Source of the DNA: Cryptomeria japonica
Taxonomy: Eukaryota > Streptophyta > Pinopsida > Cupressales > Cupressaceae
Reading direction: 5' to 3'
Length of the DNA: 64,000 bases
NCBI RefSeq assembly: GCF_030272615.1
Contig: NC_081408.1
Coordinates: forward strand, 311,321,118 to 311,385,117
Part shown: positions 45,021 through 55,746 of the stretch, one piece after another
Layout: every line of letters starts with the position of its first letter
Position numbering within the stretch: position 1 is the first letter of the stretch
Notes under the pieces: generated by a model
What the model saw: the letters and a program-made list of their open reading frames with translations, nothing else
Databases searched by the model: none
Told to the model about the DNA's origin: nothing
Program-made: the position numbers and the translations under genes

Positions 45021-48000
45021 GTTGTCAAAAATTGTCAAACAAGTGCAAAAATTTCACCCCAAAGTTTGTAACCGATTGGTTACAATCTGAAATATATCTG
45101 CCAAAACCAGATTTAAACTCTACATGAATTTGTTGCTTTCATTTAAGGTTGCCTCAGTCTATTGGATCGTGCCAGTGAGATGATCCATGTGCTATTCTGG
45201 TGATCTTTCTCCTTGAAGTAATGCCTTAGAGATCTCATTCCTTAGAGAGATAAGATTGTTGAGCTTGGGACCAAGTTTGTATTTAAGCTTTATGGAATTA
45301 GCCTTAATCCTTGCCTTCTCTTTCTCAAATTTCTCCAACTTTTCCTCAAAACCTTCTATTTCCTACTCAATAACCGATATAGGTTTGGATGAACCAATTA
45401 TGTTATCAAATATGTCATCTATCTCCTTCTGTACTCTACTTATTTCCTCTTCTATGTCCTTTGTCAACAAATGTGTCTTCCATGTTTCTCTGTACAACTC
45501 TTTATATTCCAAAATTGTAGTATTCAGTGCTGGTAAAAGTGTTTTTATATGTTATGTGCACTTCTTTATTCTGTCCTCAAATAATTTATCCTTTTCCTTC
45601 TCAATTTTCTCTTTGAATGTGTCCTCATTTACCTTATCAACTATTATTACATTGTCGGTAATGAATTTGGACAATATCTAATTGACCTAAAGAGTCCTTT
45701 ATATGATCTATGTTACATTTCAGTGCAATCAACTTAAGTATTGGTATTGTGTCATCAATTGCTTTGTAAGCCAATGCATTACAGTCAGTTATCTTCTTGA
45801 TACAGTCCAGGGGTACTTCTGTCACATTAGTAGGTCTGAATTCACTTAATGAAGTACCGGATGTCTGACCAACTACCTTAATTACCTCTGTGTTTCCAAC
45901 ATTTGTAACCATTTTTCTTGTATTATCCTCCATTGGATCAGTCTGAGTTTTCATTTCAATGAGCAATGGTTTGGGTTTCTCAGTGATTACTGGTTTCACT
46001 ACCTCAATATGTTCATGTGCCTCTATCGGTTTTTCTATGGGTTTCTCTGTGTGCTCAACTACCAGTATCTCTATCTCAGTAGGTTTCTCAGTGTTAGCAT
46101 ATATATCATCAGTATTCATTCTAGTGTCTAATGGTTGCTCAGTTTGTAGTGTTTTCTCAATTTGCTCTATTTGAATCTCAACCTCAATAGTCTCTATCAG
46201 TTTCTCAGCAATGTTTCCACTATCCGCAATGTTATCCTTAACCTTTGTATTGTCCTTATCCACAACAATGTTCACTTCCTGAGTATCTACATTCATGGTG
46301 AATAGAATTTCAGAATCAAGATTATTATCATCATGTGTGATACCTACACTTTCAGTAATTGGTGGATCATCAATATGTATCGGTGTAGTATCCAAAGGTT
46401 GTGGCAAGTTATCAGTTATCCTTATGTTTGGTATTCCACCAACTTCACCTTTCCCTTTGTCCTTATCCTTCTGATAAAATTTGAATGTTTTCTTTGGCCT
46501 GTTCAATTCTTCTTGTTTTTCTTTTTCAACAAAAAAGATATCCCATTTATCAGCAGTCTCCTCTACAATCTCATTTACTCTACCTGCCATCAAGTTCACT
46601 TGTCGGTGACCACTAGAAAAATGGATCTATTTGCTTCACAAATCGGGTCATCAATCTCTTCTTTTGAGTTAACTGGATGTACAGCTAGAAGTTTTTCAAC
46701 CTTAAGTTTCCTGTCCAATTCCATTACTGCAATCCTCTTTGCATCTAACCTCCTATATAGTTCATTAGGCAAGTCACCCACAACTTCTATTAAGACTTTC
46801 TTGTATATATCCAGATGTAAGATTATACTATTTTCATTGCTTTCTTTTTCTGAATCCTTGAATGCATTATACAATTTGCTCACATTAGCCAAATTACCAT
46901 CATCAGTTATTTCATTTAGCAAATTATTAAATGATGGTATAACTTGTTTCTGTTTCTTCTTGGGAGATAGTTTCTTTGCCGGTTGCCTTACTACCTGTTA
47001 TTTCTTCCTTAAACTCCTTGTTCTCTTTGGTGGAGGAGTGGGTACCGGTGATTTTTCTCTTCCTTTCAACTCTTTTGAATTCGGCTAGTATCTCACTATG
47101 AGAAGATGTGCCAACTAGTGAAATGTGTGCCTCCGGTTGTAGTCCTTCCAGCTCACTAGCCGATATACCAGTAATGTTCATAATATTTTCTTTGTTTTCC
47201 TTTACCTACTTAGAAGCATCTCTTATGTATTTCTCTCTTTTCTTCCTTTGCTTCATTTTTTGCACATTACATTCAATTTTTTTAGCACTACCAAAAACTT
47301 CTTTTGTCGGTTCTCTAGGTGCATCTAATAAGGCTTTTGCATAAGTGTCAATTATGTTGAGATCTACCTCATAACCCATTTTTGTTACTCATACAGTTCT
47401 AGCTAGTACAACTTCCATCCATGTTTCATCCTTCTTGATTACAAAATAGATTTCCTTATCATATTTATCCACTACACTCTTTGGTAGTCTTTCTCTAGTT
47501 TTCATTTTGGTTTGGAAAGTTTTGAAATATTCAGTTATATTGTTTTCCTTAGTAGTACCCATGCCGGTGAAAGATTCTTGCAATTGTTTGCCTACTGGTA
47601 TGTCATATCCAAAGTCTTTCTGTCCTATACCAGGGATCTCCTTTGTGAAATACAACATTAAGAATACTAAGAGATTACCAAAATGAAATGTCCCTTTCTT
47701 ATATCCTTTTATCTTCTTCAAATTATCTATGAGTTCATCCTTCAACCATTCACACACATCTATTTTTTCTTTGTTGTTCACCATTTCATAAGCACTATTA
47801 ATGCAAAGACTAGAAACTGAATTAAGTCTATTTACATGAGTAGTTTTGTAGCCTAAAACCATACTTATGAATCTCACATTGATGTCCTTGATGTCATTTA
47901 CTCTTAGTGATCTACTATCAAATGTTGCTCTGGTTAGGGTCATGACTTTGTTGTTAGGAACCTTCTTTGTTTTGTCTGGTCTACAGATGGTTGAGGGTAA

Positions 48001-48427
48001 ACTTGTTACTACCCTAATTTTCTTGTCAGGTGAATTTGCAGACAATATCTAGCCAAAGAAATTCCCAATGTGCACTACTTAGGAAAATTCTCACTACTTC
48101 CTCTACAAATTCAGGGATGTTCAATATTTCAACAAAACCTAAAGTCTCCACAATATTTTTCTCGGGTTTGACAATTCCATTTTCATCACAAATTATGGTT
48201 CTAAACATTTTTAACAACTCCTCAGAACCTAATTCCTCAATGTTGCAGTGAATATATATCCTAGGGTCTTCAGCATAAGCAACACCTTTAGGAATTTTTG
48301 AAAAAGCGCCTATGGAATCATCTTGCTTAGCTACTTTAGGAATAATTTTGAATACAGGCCTATGGCATTTTACATTTTCCATTACAGTAGGGTTTGCAAT
48401 AAATTCGGGAGCAGAAGAGGAAGCCAT
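45021..48427 (-). pseudogene. Element B ORF2 (unknown, about 1,130 codons)
   Basis: ATG at 48427 opens MASSSAPEFIANPTVMEN. N-terminal domain: IYIHCNIEELGSEEL, NVRFISMVLGYKTTHVNRLN, FHFGNLLVFLMLYFTKEIPGIG, and ICFVIKKDETWMEVV…TEMGYE-like end near 47380. Then a basic linker and a helical module (LYNAFKDSEKESNENSII, LPNELYRRLDAKR). Then an acidic Glu/Thr/Ile repeat-rich region with many EKP/TEK motifs and a coiled-coil C-terminus ending near 45020. Frame changes near 48040, 46925 and 46600 plus a few stops. Parallel in order and motifs to Q and A. Function unknown. Confidence 0.78.
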
Positions 48428-48771
48428 TTGAAAAATACCTTTAGTTGCCTGATAATGTCTGAATGCTTGAAAGAAATCGCTTTCACACCTTCGTCTTGAA
48501 TGCCTTTGCTTAGATTTTGCACTCTCTGCTAATTTGAATTCTCAGTGGATCAAAAATGAGGGAAAATCGATGATTTATAATGACTTTTCCTTCAACAACC
48601 ACATTAAATGCTCATCGGTTAATTGAAAACTTAACACATCTACCGATAGAGAAGAAATCTATCTTCTCACCATCAACCAAGGGTAATCTGCATGATATTC
48701 AACTTGCTGCAATACCCCAAAAGTGTTACTTCTCAGCTGGATGAAGAATCTCCTACCGGTGGAGTAATACT
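48428..48771 (-). other. Element B spacer between ORF1 and ORF2
   Basis: About 340 bp with no gene recognised. The ORF2 ATG is well separated from the ORF1 stop, so ORF2 would need a subgenomic or spliced RNA or internal initiation (inference). Confidence 0.5.
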
Positions 48772-49846
48772 CTATTCTACTGGTGAAGAAATAGTCTCAT
48801 CAACATTCTGATCTGTCTTCCTAATCCATTGTTTTGAAAATTCTTTCTTTACCTCATCTACCTTTTCTTTCCCTTTCAAACTGGGTCCTTTATTATTTGC
48901 AGGTGAAGTCTTGCTCCTACAAAATTTTGCAATATGTCCAATTTTGTTACAAGCATAACAAGTCACATTATTCTTTTCAATAGCCTTTCCATATCCTTAT
49001 GTCAGTTTGTGTTTTGCATTGATTAGATAAGTGCCCAAATCTTCCACAAGCATAACATTTCACATTCATTCTGCATTTTTCTGAATTATGACCAATTTTG
49101 TTGCATTTGCAACATTGACTGGTGGGTGCATTGATGTTTTGATTGTTTCTGAATCTACATTGATTTTCTCTATGACCATACTTGTTATAGTTAAAACATT
49201 TCCCATTAAATTTGTAAGCATTAGGTTGTCTTACCGGTTTACTGTGATCATGATTGTTTGTTGTACCAAAACTTTCTCCAACTTCAAATCCAAGTCCATT
49301 AGTATCTCCATTAGGTTTTTGACTTTTTAGCATATTATCAAATTCCTCTAAGATTTTCTTGAATTTCTCTTTGTGTTGATTTGCAGTAGCCAACTCATTT
49401 TCTAGAATTCCCTTTTGTCTCATAAGTTCAGTTTTATCATGTTGCATGTGAATTAGATCTATTTTCAACATATGATTTTCATGACTGAGTCTTAGATTTT
49501 CATTTCCAGCATCATTGAGTCTCCTAGTCAAGTCATATTCAATCTTCTTTCTATCTTCAATGTCTTTACATAATCTCATAGTCATATCTTGCATTTCATT
49601 CCTCATAGTACTATTTTCTTGTCTCAACTTGCTCACAAGTTCATTAAGAGTTTCCTTTTCATCATTATCATTCTACATCTTCTCATGAAGTTCTTTTCTT
49701 TTATTTCAAGCTATAGTAAGACTCTCCCGAAGTCCTTGAATGAATTCTTGTGTAGTCCTTAGATCATCTTCAAGTTTGATATTCTTCAACATTTCTGCAT
49801 CATAGTCTACAAGAGCTCCTTCCAATTGTTTTCTTGAGTTCTCCAT
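48772..49846 (-). pseudogene. Element B ORF1: coiled coil plus four CCHC knuckles
   Basis: ATG at 49846 (MENSRKQLEGALVDYD). Coiled coil over about the first 200 codons, then linker PVRQPNAYKFNGK and knuckles CFNYNKYGHRENQC (second Cys changed to Tyr), CCKCNKIGHNSEKC, CYACGRFGHLSNQC and, after a small frameshift near 48970, CYACNKIGHIAKFC. Ends with a Lys-rich tail at 48772. Two stops occur in the coiled coil. No capsid domain. Presumed RNA-binding/particle protein by position. Confidence 0.85.
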
Positions 49847-49902
49847 CTATATTGGTGTCAAAATCTTCCTCAAGCTATTAGGCTTTTGAAAATAGAGGAC
49901 CA

Positions 49903-49917
49903 GGCTCCGATACTAAT
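49903..49917 (-). promoter_or_regulatory. Element B primer-binding site
   Basis: Minus sense ATTAGTATCGGAGCC after the LTR end CCTAACA; a two-base variant of TGGTATCAGAGCC (initiator Met-tRNA type). Confidence 0.8.
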
Positions 49918-50713
49918 TGTTAGGATTAATGATAGTCCCAAAGATATTGAGAGGGGGGGTGAATCAATATCTAACCGGCTTGCAGAATATTTAACCTTAT
50001 TAAGAACTTTGCATTCCAAAATAGTGTACTGGTAAATAAGAATTAATGCAATAAATAGGAACAATAAAGAGAGCATAGAAAACACACCATAACACAAGAT
50101 GTTTAACAAGGAAACCCAGTGTGGGAAAAACCTTGGTGGGATTTATGACCCACAATATTCACTCACTGGCCAATGAATAAATATTACTTACAATGAGGGG
50201 CCTGCACATATAGGAAGGCCAATTGCCTAGAGCTCACTGCTCAATAAGAGTCACACTGACTACAAAAGTGGATTATGAAATCCAATACAATGTACTGCTT
50301 CAAAGTAGAATAAACTATGTTAGGTTCAGTACCGGTTTAAGCTCATTCTATAACCAAAACGTTCACTGTCAACTATATCACCTTATACATAATTCACAAC
50401 TCTAGTCTTATAAAAATGACCTATAAGATCTCATACATATATATGAGTCTTTTACAATATTCCTTGTCATCTTTACAAAAGATAATTACAATTAAATACA
50501 ATAAACAAGAGTTTATTCCCTGTCGGCCGAGGTGTCGGTATGCATTGTTGTTGCTATCAGTGAAGTGTCTGTCAGTGTATGTAGATGTCTATACTGATAC
50601 CGGTGCCTATCGATGGTTTTACCAGATGAGTGCCAAAAGGTTACCAGAAGGTTGCTAGAAGGTTGCCATCAATGACAACACCATTTTTTTCATAAGAGTG
50701 TAGAATGCCAACA
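49918..50713 (-). repeat. Element B 5' LTR
   Basis: 796 bp, matches 44063-44848. Followed by the AATTA duplication. Confidence 0.93.
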
Positions 50714-50718
50714 AATTA

Positions 50719-50733
50719 GGCTCTAATACCAAT
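50719..50733 (-). promoter_or_regulatory. Element Q primer-binding site
   Basis: Minus sense ATTGGTATTAGAGCC directly after Q's 5' LTR; one base from the canonical Met-tRNA type. B inserted immediately downstream of it. Confidence 0.8.
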
Positions 50734-51901
50734 TGATAAACTTATAAGGCACTAGGGGGGGGGCAAATTAGTGCAAGGAAAAACAATAACACAAATATGA
50801 TCACCACTTTAAATAACTTAAATCTTAATAAATATAAAAGAAATATCACCACATAAGCTAACACCCATTATATCATGCTCCACATAACACAAATATTTAT
50901 ATGTGGAAACCCAAAAGGGAAAAACCATGATGGGAGTTAGTACCCACAAGATTCACTATCTGTAGAATAGAAATCTTTGACTGGGTAAGGTTGTACAAAT
51001 ATGCTCGGTTAGGAGCAGACCCTATTAGGAGTCACCTGGTTAAGGGATATACCTCCACCTTATTAAAATATTTTCCCTATTAGGAGAAACCTCACAAGAA
51101 GATTTAGACTCAAGTTAATGAACTACCCTGTTAGGGGATTCCCAATTTGAAGCCCGTTAAGACCTACCTGGTTAGGGGATTTGATTGCTGCAACTATTAG
51201 GAAAACAACAGTAAAATAATCTACATGTAATACCTCTATGCCTAATAAGATATGCTTCAGTTCCACTCAATACATCAATAACACATTAATACTGAGCTTC
51301 TCAGATTACCGCACAATCAAACTCTCAATATTCACTCACTATCTCCTTCTCCATCTCATAACTCATCATAGTTTTTATAAACATTAACTTAGTCAGCTAA
51401 TAACCTTGGAACAATTTCCTAGGTTCAATTAATCTAGTCAATCTTGCACTACATACTTTACTTATGTAAGCCACCGACATAACAAGCCAAAAATAAAACA
51501 TTATGTGTACCGATTTACCGATCTTAGTGACTTTGTTCTACCGGTTAGCTATTCTTCTTGATTGACTTCTCTTTACATCATAAATTTATCATCCTATTGA
51601 ATCTTTCACTATAGTATGAAACATAGCTACCTGATACAATCTCCAACACTCCTACCAAACCGCATCACCTAACGCTTCATTGATTGCTCATACCGGTTTC
51701 TTTGAATACAACTTTGTTCCTGTTTACCCATTGAAGTCCTATTTATTGGTTCACTAATAAACTGTCTCCTCTATCAGTTATGCTTTATCGGTTGGCCTAA
51801 AAGACTTAGATGACTATCATAACATAGTTTCCATCAATGACAACATAAAATAAGTCATTATTCAACTTATTACATTAAAACATCATCATCAAGCCAACAA
51901 G
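50734..51901 (-). repeat. Element Q 5' LTR (1,168 bp)
   Basis: Minus sense TGTTGGCTTGATGATGATG … GTTTATCA. The right-hand half pairs with the stub at 38625-38665 and the left half with 20455-21117. Includes the poly-G block near 50753. Ends at the AGAGG duplication. Confidence 0.9.
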
Positions 51902-51906
51902 AGGAG

Positions 51907-52560
51907 GAAAATTTCAAAGAGACAAAACATTTACCAAAAATGGAAGATCTTTTGCAGAGAAGAACAAAGGAAATGAGGAAGGAAAAGATGAGTATTTGCA
52001 CCAGAGATATGATTGGAACTATTACAAGAATGGTGGAAAAAGTAGCTACCGAAATGAGGGTTATAAGATGGTTGAAATAAGGAAGTTTGGAGGAACTTGT
52101 TTTAAGTTTAGATAAGAAGGACACTAAGCATTTGAATGTAAACAAGGTAATAGGAGGACAAAAACAGTGGAATGATTTATTTGGTTGAGGAGGAGCCTAC
52201 TAGATCCCTAAATAAACCTGAAGATGGAGAAGATTTGATGATAAGGAGAACCCTATGTTAGAATGAAACTGACCAGAAGCCATTATAGAGGAATAATTTA
52301 TTTCAGACAAGGTGTAAGGTTGAAGGTAAGTGTTGCAAAGTCATAATTGATATTGGTAGTTTGGATAATCTAGCCTCAGAGGAGTTGGTGAACAAGTTGA
52401 AGTTCTAGAGGATGAAACACCTTAAACCATACTAGATAGCATGGATTCAGGATGATCATAAGATACTAGTGAGTTAACAACGTTTGGTAAAATTTAAGAT
52501 TGGATTCTACCATGATGAAGTTATGTGTGATATTATGCCTATGGACATATGCCATATCGT
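51907..52560 (+). pseudogene. Chromovirus Gag C-terminus and protease
   Basis: After Q the frame resumes with GGKFQRDKTF and a zinc knuckle near 52098-52140 (C-F-K-F-R-stop-E-G-H-stop-A-F-E-C, two stops inside). The protease follows: KVIIDIGSLDNLASEELVNKLK near 52340-52395 (Asp-Ile-Gly where Asp-Ser-Gly is usual) and MDICHIVLGRPWEYD near 52543-52585. Several TAG stops. Confidence 0.85.
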
Positions 52561-53520
52561 ATTAGGGAGACCTTGGGAATATGATAGATAAGAATTGAAT
52601 GATGGAAGGAAGAAAATATATACTATTGTTGCAAATGGGATGAAACAAAATTTTCTACCTTTGGAAGTGATAGTTAAGAGTGAGATTTGTACTAATGTGA
52701 GAATTTGTTTGGGCAATGGAAGGATATATTTGGATGGTTTGAGGAGTGAGAATGTGTGTTATGCATTAATACCTAAGAAGTCTTATTTGAAACTAGAAGA
52801 GGGACAATCGGAGGAGATAAAGAAGTTGTTGACCAAATATGGAGACATAATTTCAGATAACATGCTTGATGGATTGCCACCTATGAGGAGTATTAGTCAC
52901 TATATGGATTTGATCTCGGGAGCTAGTTTTCCTAATAAAGCTGCACACCAAATGATACCAAGAGAGAATGAAGAAGTGAATAGATAAGTACAAGAGTCGT
53001 TAAGGAAAAATTTGATCAGGGAAAGCTTGAGCCTTTGTGCGGTCCCTACTATGTTAGAACCTAAGAAGGATGGAGAGTGGAGAATGTGTACTAGAAGTTT
53101 TGAGTTGTTGAAGCAGAAAGTGATAGAAAAACATATGTTAGCCATACTAGATCTCAGCAAAGTATTTCAAGTAGATTGTGATGCAAGTGGGAATGCAATT
53201 GGAGTAGTATTAAGTCAGGAAGGAAGACTAGTAGCCTACTTCAGTAAAAAATTGAATGATGCAACGAGAAGATAGTTAGTGTATGATCAGGAGTTCTATG
53301 TCATAATTCAAGCATTGAAGAAGCAGAGACATTATTTGTTACCTAAGGAATTTGTGTTGTAAACATATCATCAAGCATTACAGTATCTAAATAGTCAAGG
53401 TAAGTTGAACCAGAGGTACATGAGATGGGATGAATTCATTCAAAACTATACTTCTGTTTTGAAACATAGGAGTGGAAAATCAAACAAAGTTGTTGATGCC
53501 TTGAGTAGAAGAAGAAATTT
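52561..53520 (+). pseudogene. Chromovirus reverse transcriptase-RNase H with RT core deleted
   Basis: One frame from 52595 to 53806. N-terminal RT: LPPMRSISHYMDLISGA, LIRESLSLCAVPTMLEPKKDGEWRMC. The next codons (about 53093-53098) jump straight to the RNase H entrance SFELLKQKV and VFQVDCDASGNAIGVVLSQ, so the RT palm with the catalytic YxDD motif, about 150 residues, is missing without a frame change. RNase H continues to VVDALSRR near 53500. Confidence 0.88.
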
Positions 53521-54770
53521 GTTCACCAAAATGAGAATTGAAGTACTGGGGTTTGATGAGTTAAAGACCTTGTATGAGGAAGACCTTGATGTTTCTGAAC
53601 CTTGGAAATCTTTTACAAGAACTGTTATGATGGACCAAAGCAAATGGTTGGATTATTTCATTCAAGATGGGATGTTTTTTGGAGGAAATCCGTTGCGTGT
53701 ACCCCAGAGCTCTATGAGAGAGAGTTTGATAAAGGAGAATCATAGTGGAGGATTAGCGAGACTTTTTGGTATTGACAGGACAATGGCTTTGATAAGTGAG
53801 AATTAATTTTGGCCTTAGATTTATAAGGATGTAAGGAAATTTGTTCAACGTTAAGGAATTTATCAAGTTACGAAAGGTGGAAGTCAGAACATAGGATTGT
53901 ATAAAACTTTGACAATACCAGAGAGACCTTGGGAGGATATAAGCATGAATTTCATTCTTGGATTGCCTAAGACCTAGAGAGGGAATGATTCTATATTTTT
54001 GGTAGTAGATAGATTCTCAAAGATGGCACATTTCATACCATGTAAGAAGTAGTGCATGTAGTAGATCTATTTTCAAGGAAGTTGTGAGATTGCATGGGTA
54101 ACCTAGAAGCATTGTTTCAGACCGAGATACTAAGTTTGTTGGTTTCTTTTGGAAGAAACTTTGGAAGAAGATGAAGACCAAATTAAAGTTCAACTCTACA
54201 TTTCACCCATAGATAGATGGACAGAAAAAAATAGTAAATAGGAGTTTAGGAAAATTTGTTGATATGTTTGGTTAGAGATAAACCTGGAAGTTGGGACTTG
54301 ATTCTTGCACAAGAAAAATTTGCATACAATAATTTAGTGAGCTAAAGTACTAGGAAAACACCATTTGATATTGTTACAGGAATGAAACCTAAAGGTATAT
54401 CAAAGTTGAGAGACATTAACCATGAGGATAAGAGAAGTGTTGAAGTAGAGATGTTTGCAGATCACTTGAAGTCATTACATAATCAAGTAAAATAGCATTT
54501 GGAAGATATGAACCAGAATTATAAGGAGAAGAAAGATGAGAAAAGGAGAGATAAGGAATTTGAAGTTGGGGATGAGGTAATGGTGTATCTGAGAAAGGGA
54601 AGATTTCCAACTAGAACATACAACAAGATGAAGATGAGAAAATTTGGACCTTGTAAGATTTTGAGGAACTTTGATTCAAGCAATGCATATGAAGTTGAGT
54701 TACCAGATACCTTGGGTATATCACCTATATTAAACATAGTGGATCTCTATCAATATCATGGTGCAAAATT
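53521..54770 (+). pseudogene. Chromovirus integrase (zinc-binding, core, GPY/F)
   Basis: H2C2-type region near 53700-53860 (ENHSGGLARLFGIDRT), then the core: [14 protein letters not shown] near 53935 (catalytic Asp reads Asn), NDSIFLVVDRFSKMAHFIPC, and SDRDTKFVG near 54118. The GPY/F module RKFGPCKILRNFDSSNAYEVELPD near 54640-54715 ends with ILNIVDLYQYH. Frameshifts near 54045 and 54250 and several stops. Cut at 54770 by A; the chromodomain follows at 61383. Confidence 0.88.
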
Positions 54771-55566
54771 TGTTAGGGATCCCACAGATACTAAGAGGGG
54801 GGGGTGAATCAATGTCTAACCGATGAATAGAATTTCTTAACTTAAAACATGCAGAACATAATATAACAGTGTACCAGTATGCAAGAAATAATGCAATAAA
54901 TAGAATCAAGAACATCCACATGAAAAGCACACCATAACACAAGATTTTAATGAGGAAACCCAGTGTGAGAAAAACCTTGGTGGGATTTGTGACCCACAAT
55001 ATTCACTCACCGACCAATAAGAGAATATTACTTACAATAGGGGCCTGCACATGCAGGAAGGCCAACTGCCTAGAGCTCACTGCTCAATGGGAAGTCTCAG
55101 TGACTTACAATAAGGATTATAAAAATCCAATATCTTGTACTGCTTTACAATAGCATCTTCAATGCTAGATTCAGTACTGGTTCCTATTTTGTTTTTTACA
55201 TATACCCCTTAACCTATATTTCGCACAATAGGTCTGCCTAATATTTTTCTTTTTTGCTTATATCTCCTATATCTAATGTCTACAATGATCTCTCTTATAT
55301 ATAAGAGTCATTTTACAATTTGCCAAGTCGGCTTACACATTTTTACAATAATAAACAAAATATAATATAACAAGATCCCGTCAGCCTCTGTGCTGGTATA
55401 CTTCCTTTCTTCTGTGTCGGTGCCAGTGTCCTGAGTGCCGATGTAGAGTGTGATCTGCTGATGCTGTTATAATGCCTTTGTCGGTGCCATAAGATTGCAA
55501 GGTTGCCATCAATGACAAAACCTTCAATCACATACAATGTCTCATTGGAGTGTGCATATGCCAACA
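54771..55566 (-). repeat. Element A 3' LTR
   Basis: Minus sense TGTTGGCATATGCAC … GGGATCCCTAACA; 796 bp; closely similar to 60581-61377. Confidence 0.93.
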
Positions 55567-55746
55567 ATCTCCCCCTTTGGCATTGATGGCAACACTCATG
55601 AGAAATTTCAAAAAAAAAAAATGATCCAAAAAATGTGAAGTCCAAAAATGTTACCAAAAATGTGTGACTCCCCCTGAGCATATGATTCCTATGATTTGAA
55701 TTTTCTCATCCCACTACTCCCCCTTTGGCATCAATGACAAAGGTTG
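55567..55746 (-). promoter_or_regulatory. Element A repeated polypurine tracts
   Basis: AAAGGGGGAGAT abuts the LTR at 55567; a second AAAGGGGGAGTAGTGGG lies at about 55712-55727, close to the ORF2 stop. Confidence 0.75.

Larger units (their letters stand above)
44063..50713 (-). mobile_element. Element B: non-autonomous Copia-like LTR element (ORF1 + ORF2)
   Basis: Exact duplication AATTA at 44058-44062 and 50714-50718. LTRs 44063-44848 and 49918-50713 (minus sense TGTTGGCATTC … CCTAACA), only slightly diverged. PBS, ORF1, ORF2 and polypurine tracts in order; total 6.65 kb. No pol domains anywhere between the LTRs. Confidence 0.93.
20455..51901 (-). mobile_element. Element Q: non-autonomous Copia-like LTR element (ORF1 + ORF2), host of P and B
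   Basis: Flanked by the exact duplication AGAGG (20450-20454 and 51902-51906). Its 5' LTR is 50734-51901 and its 3' LTR survives as 20455-21117 plus a 41-bp stub 38625-38665. Without P and B it is about 7.3 kb. The interior carries ORF1 (coiled coil plus CCHC) and ORF2, and no protease, integrase or reverse transcriptase of its own. P sits inside its 3' LTR, and B sits next to its primer-binding site. Confidence 0.85.

Noticed and set aside
46333-47088. 251-codon plus-strand ORF
   Set aside because: Antisense shadow of element B ORF2; low-complexity Phe/Leu/Ser with no domain.
20455-51901. A three-LTR composite formed by recombination between two Copia elements sharing the LTR at 37386-38665
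   Set aside because: The middle LTR resolves into P's own LTR plus a 41-bp stub of Q's LTR, so simple nesting of P in Q explains all borders.
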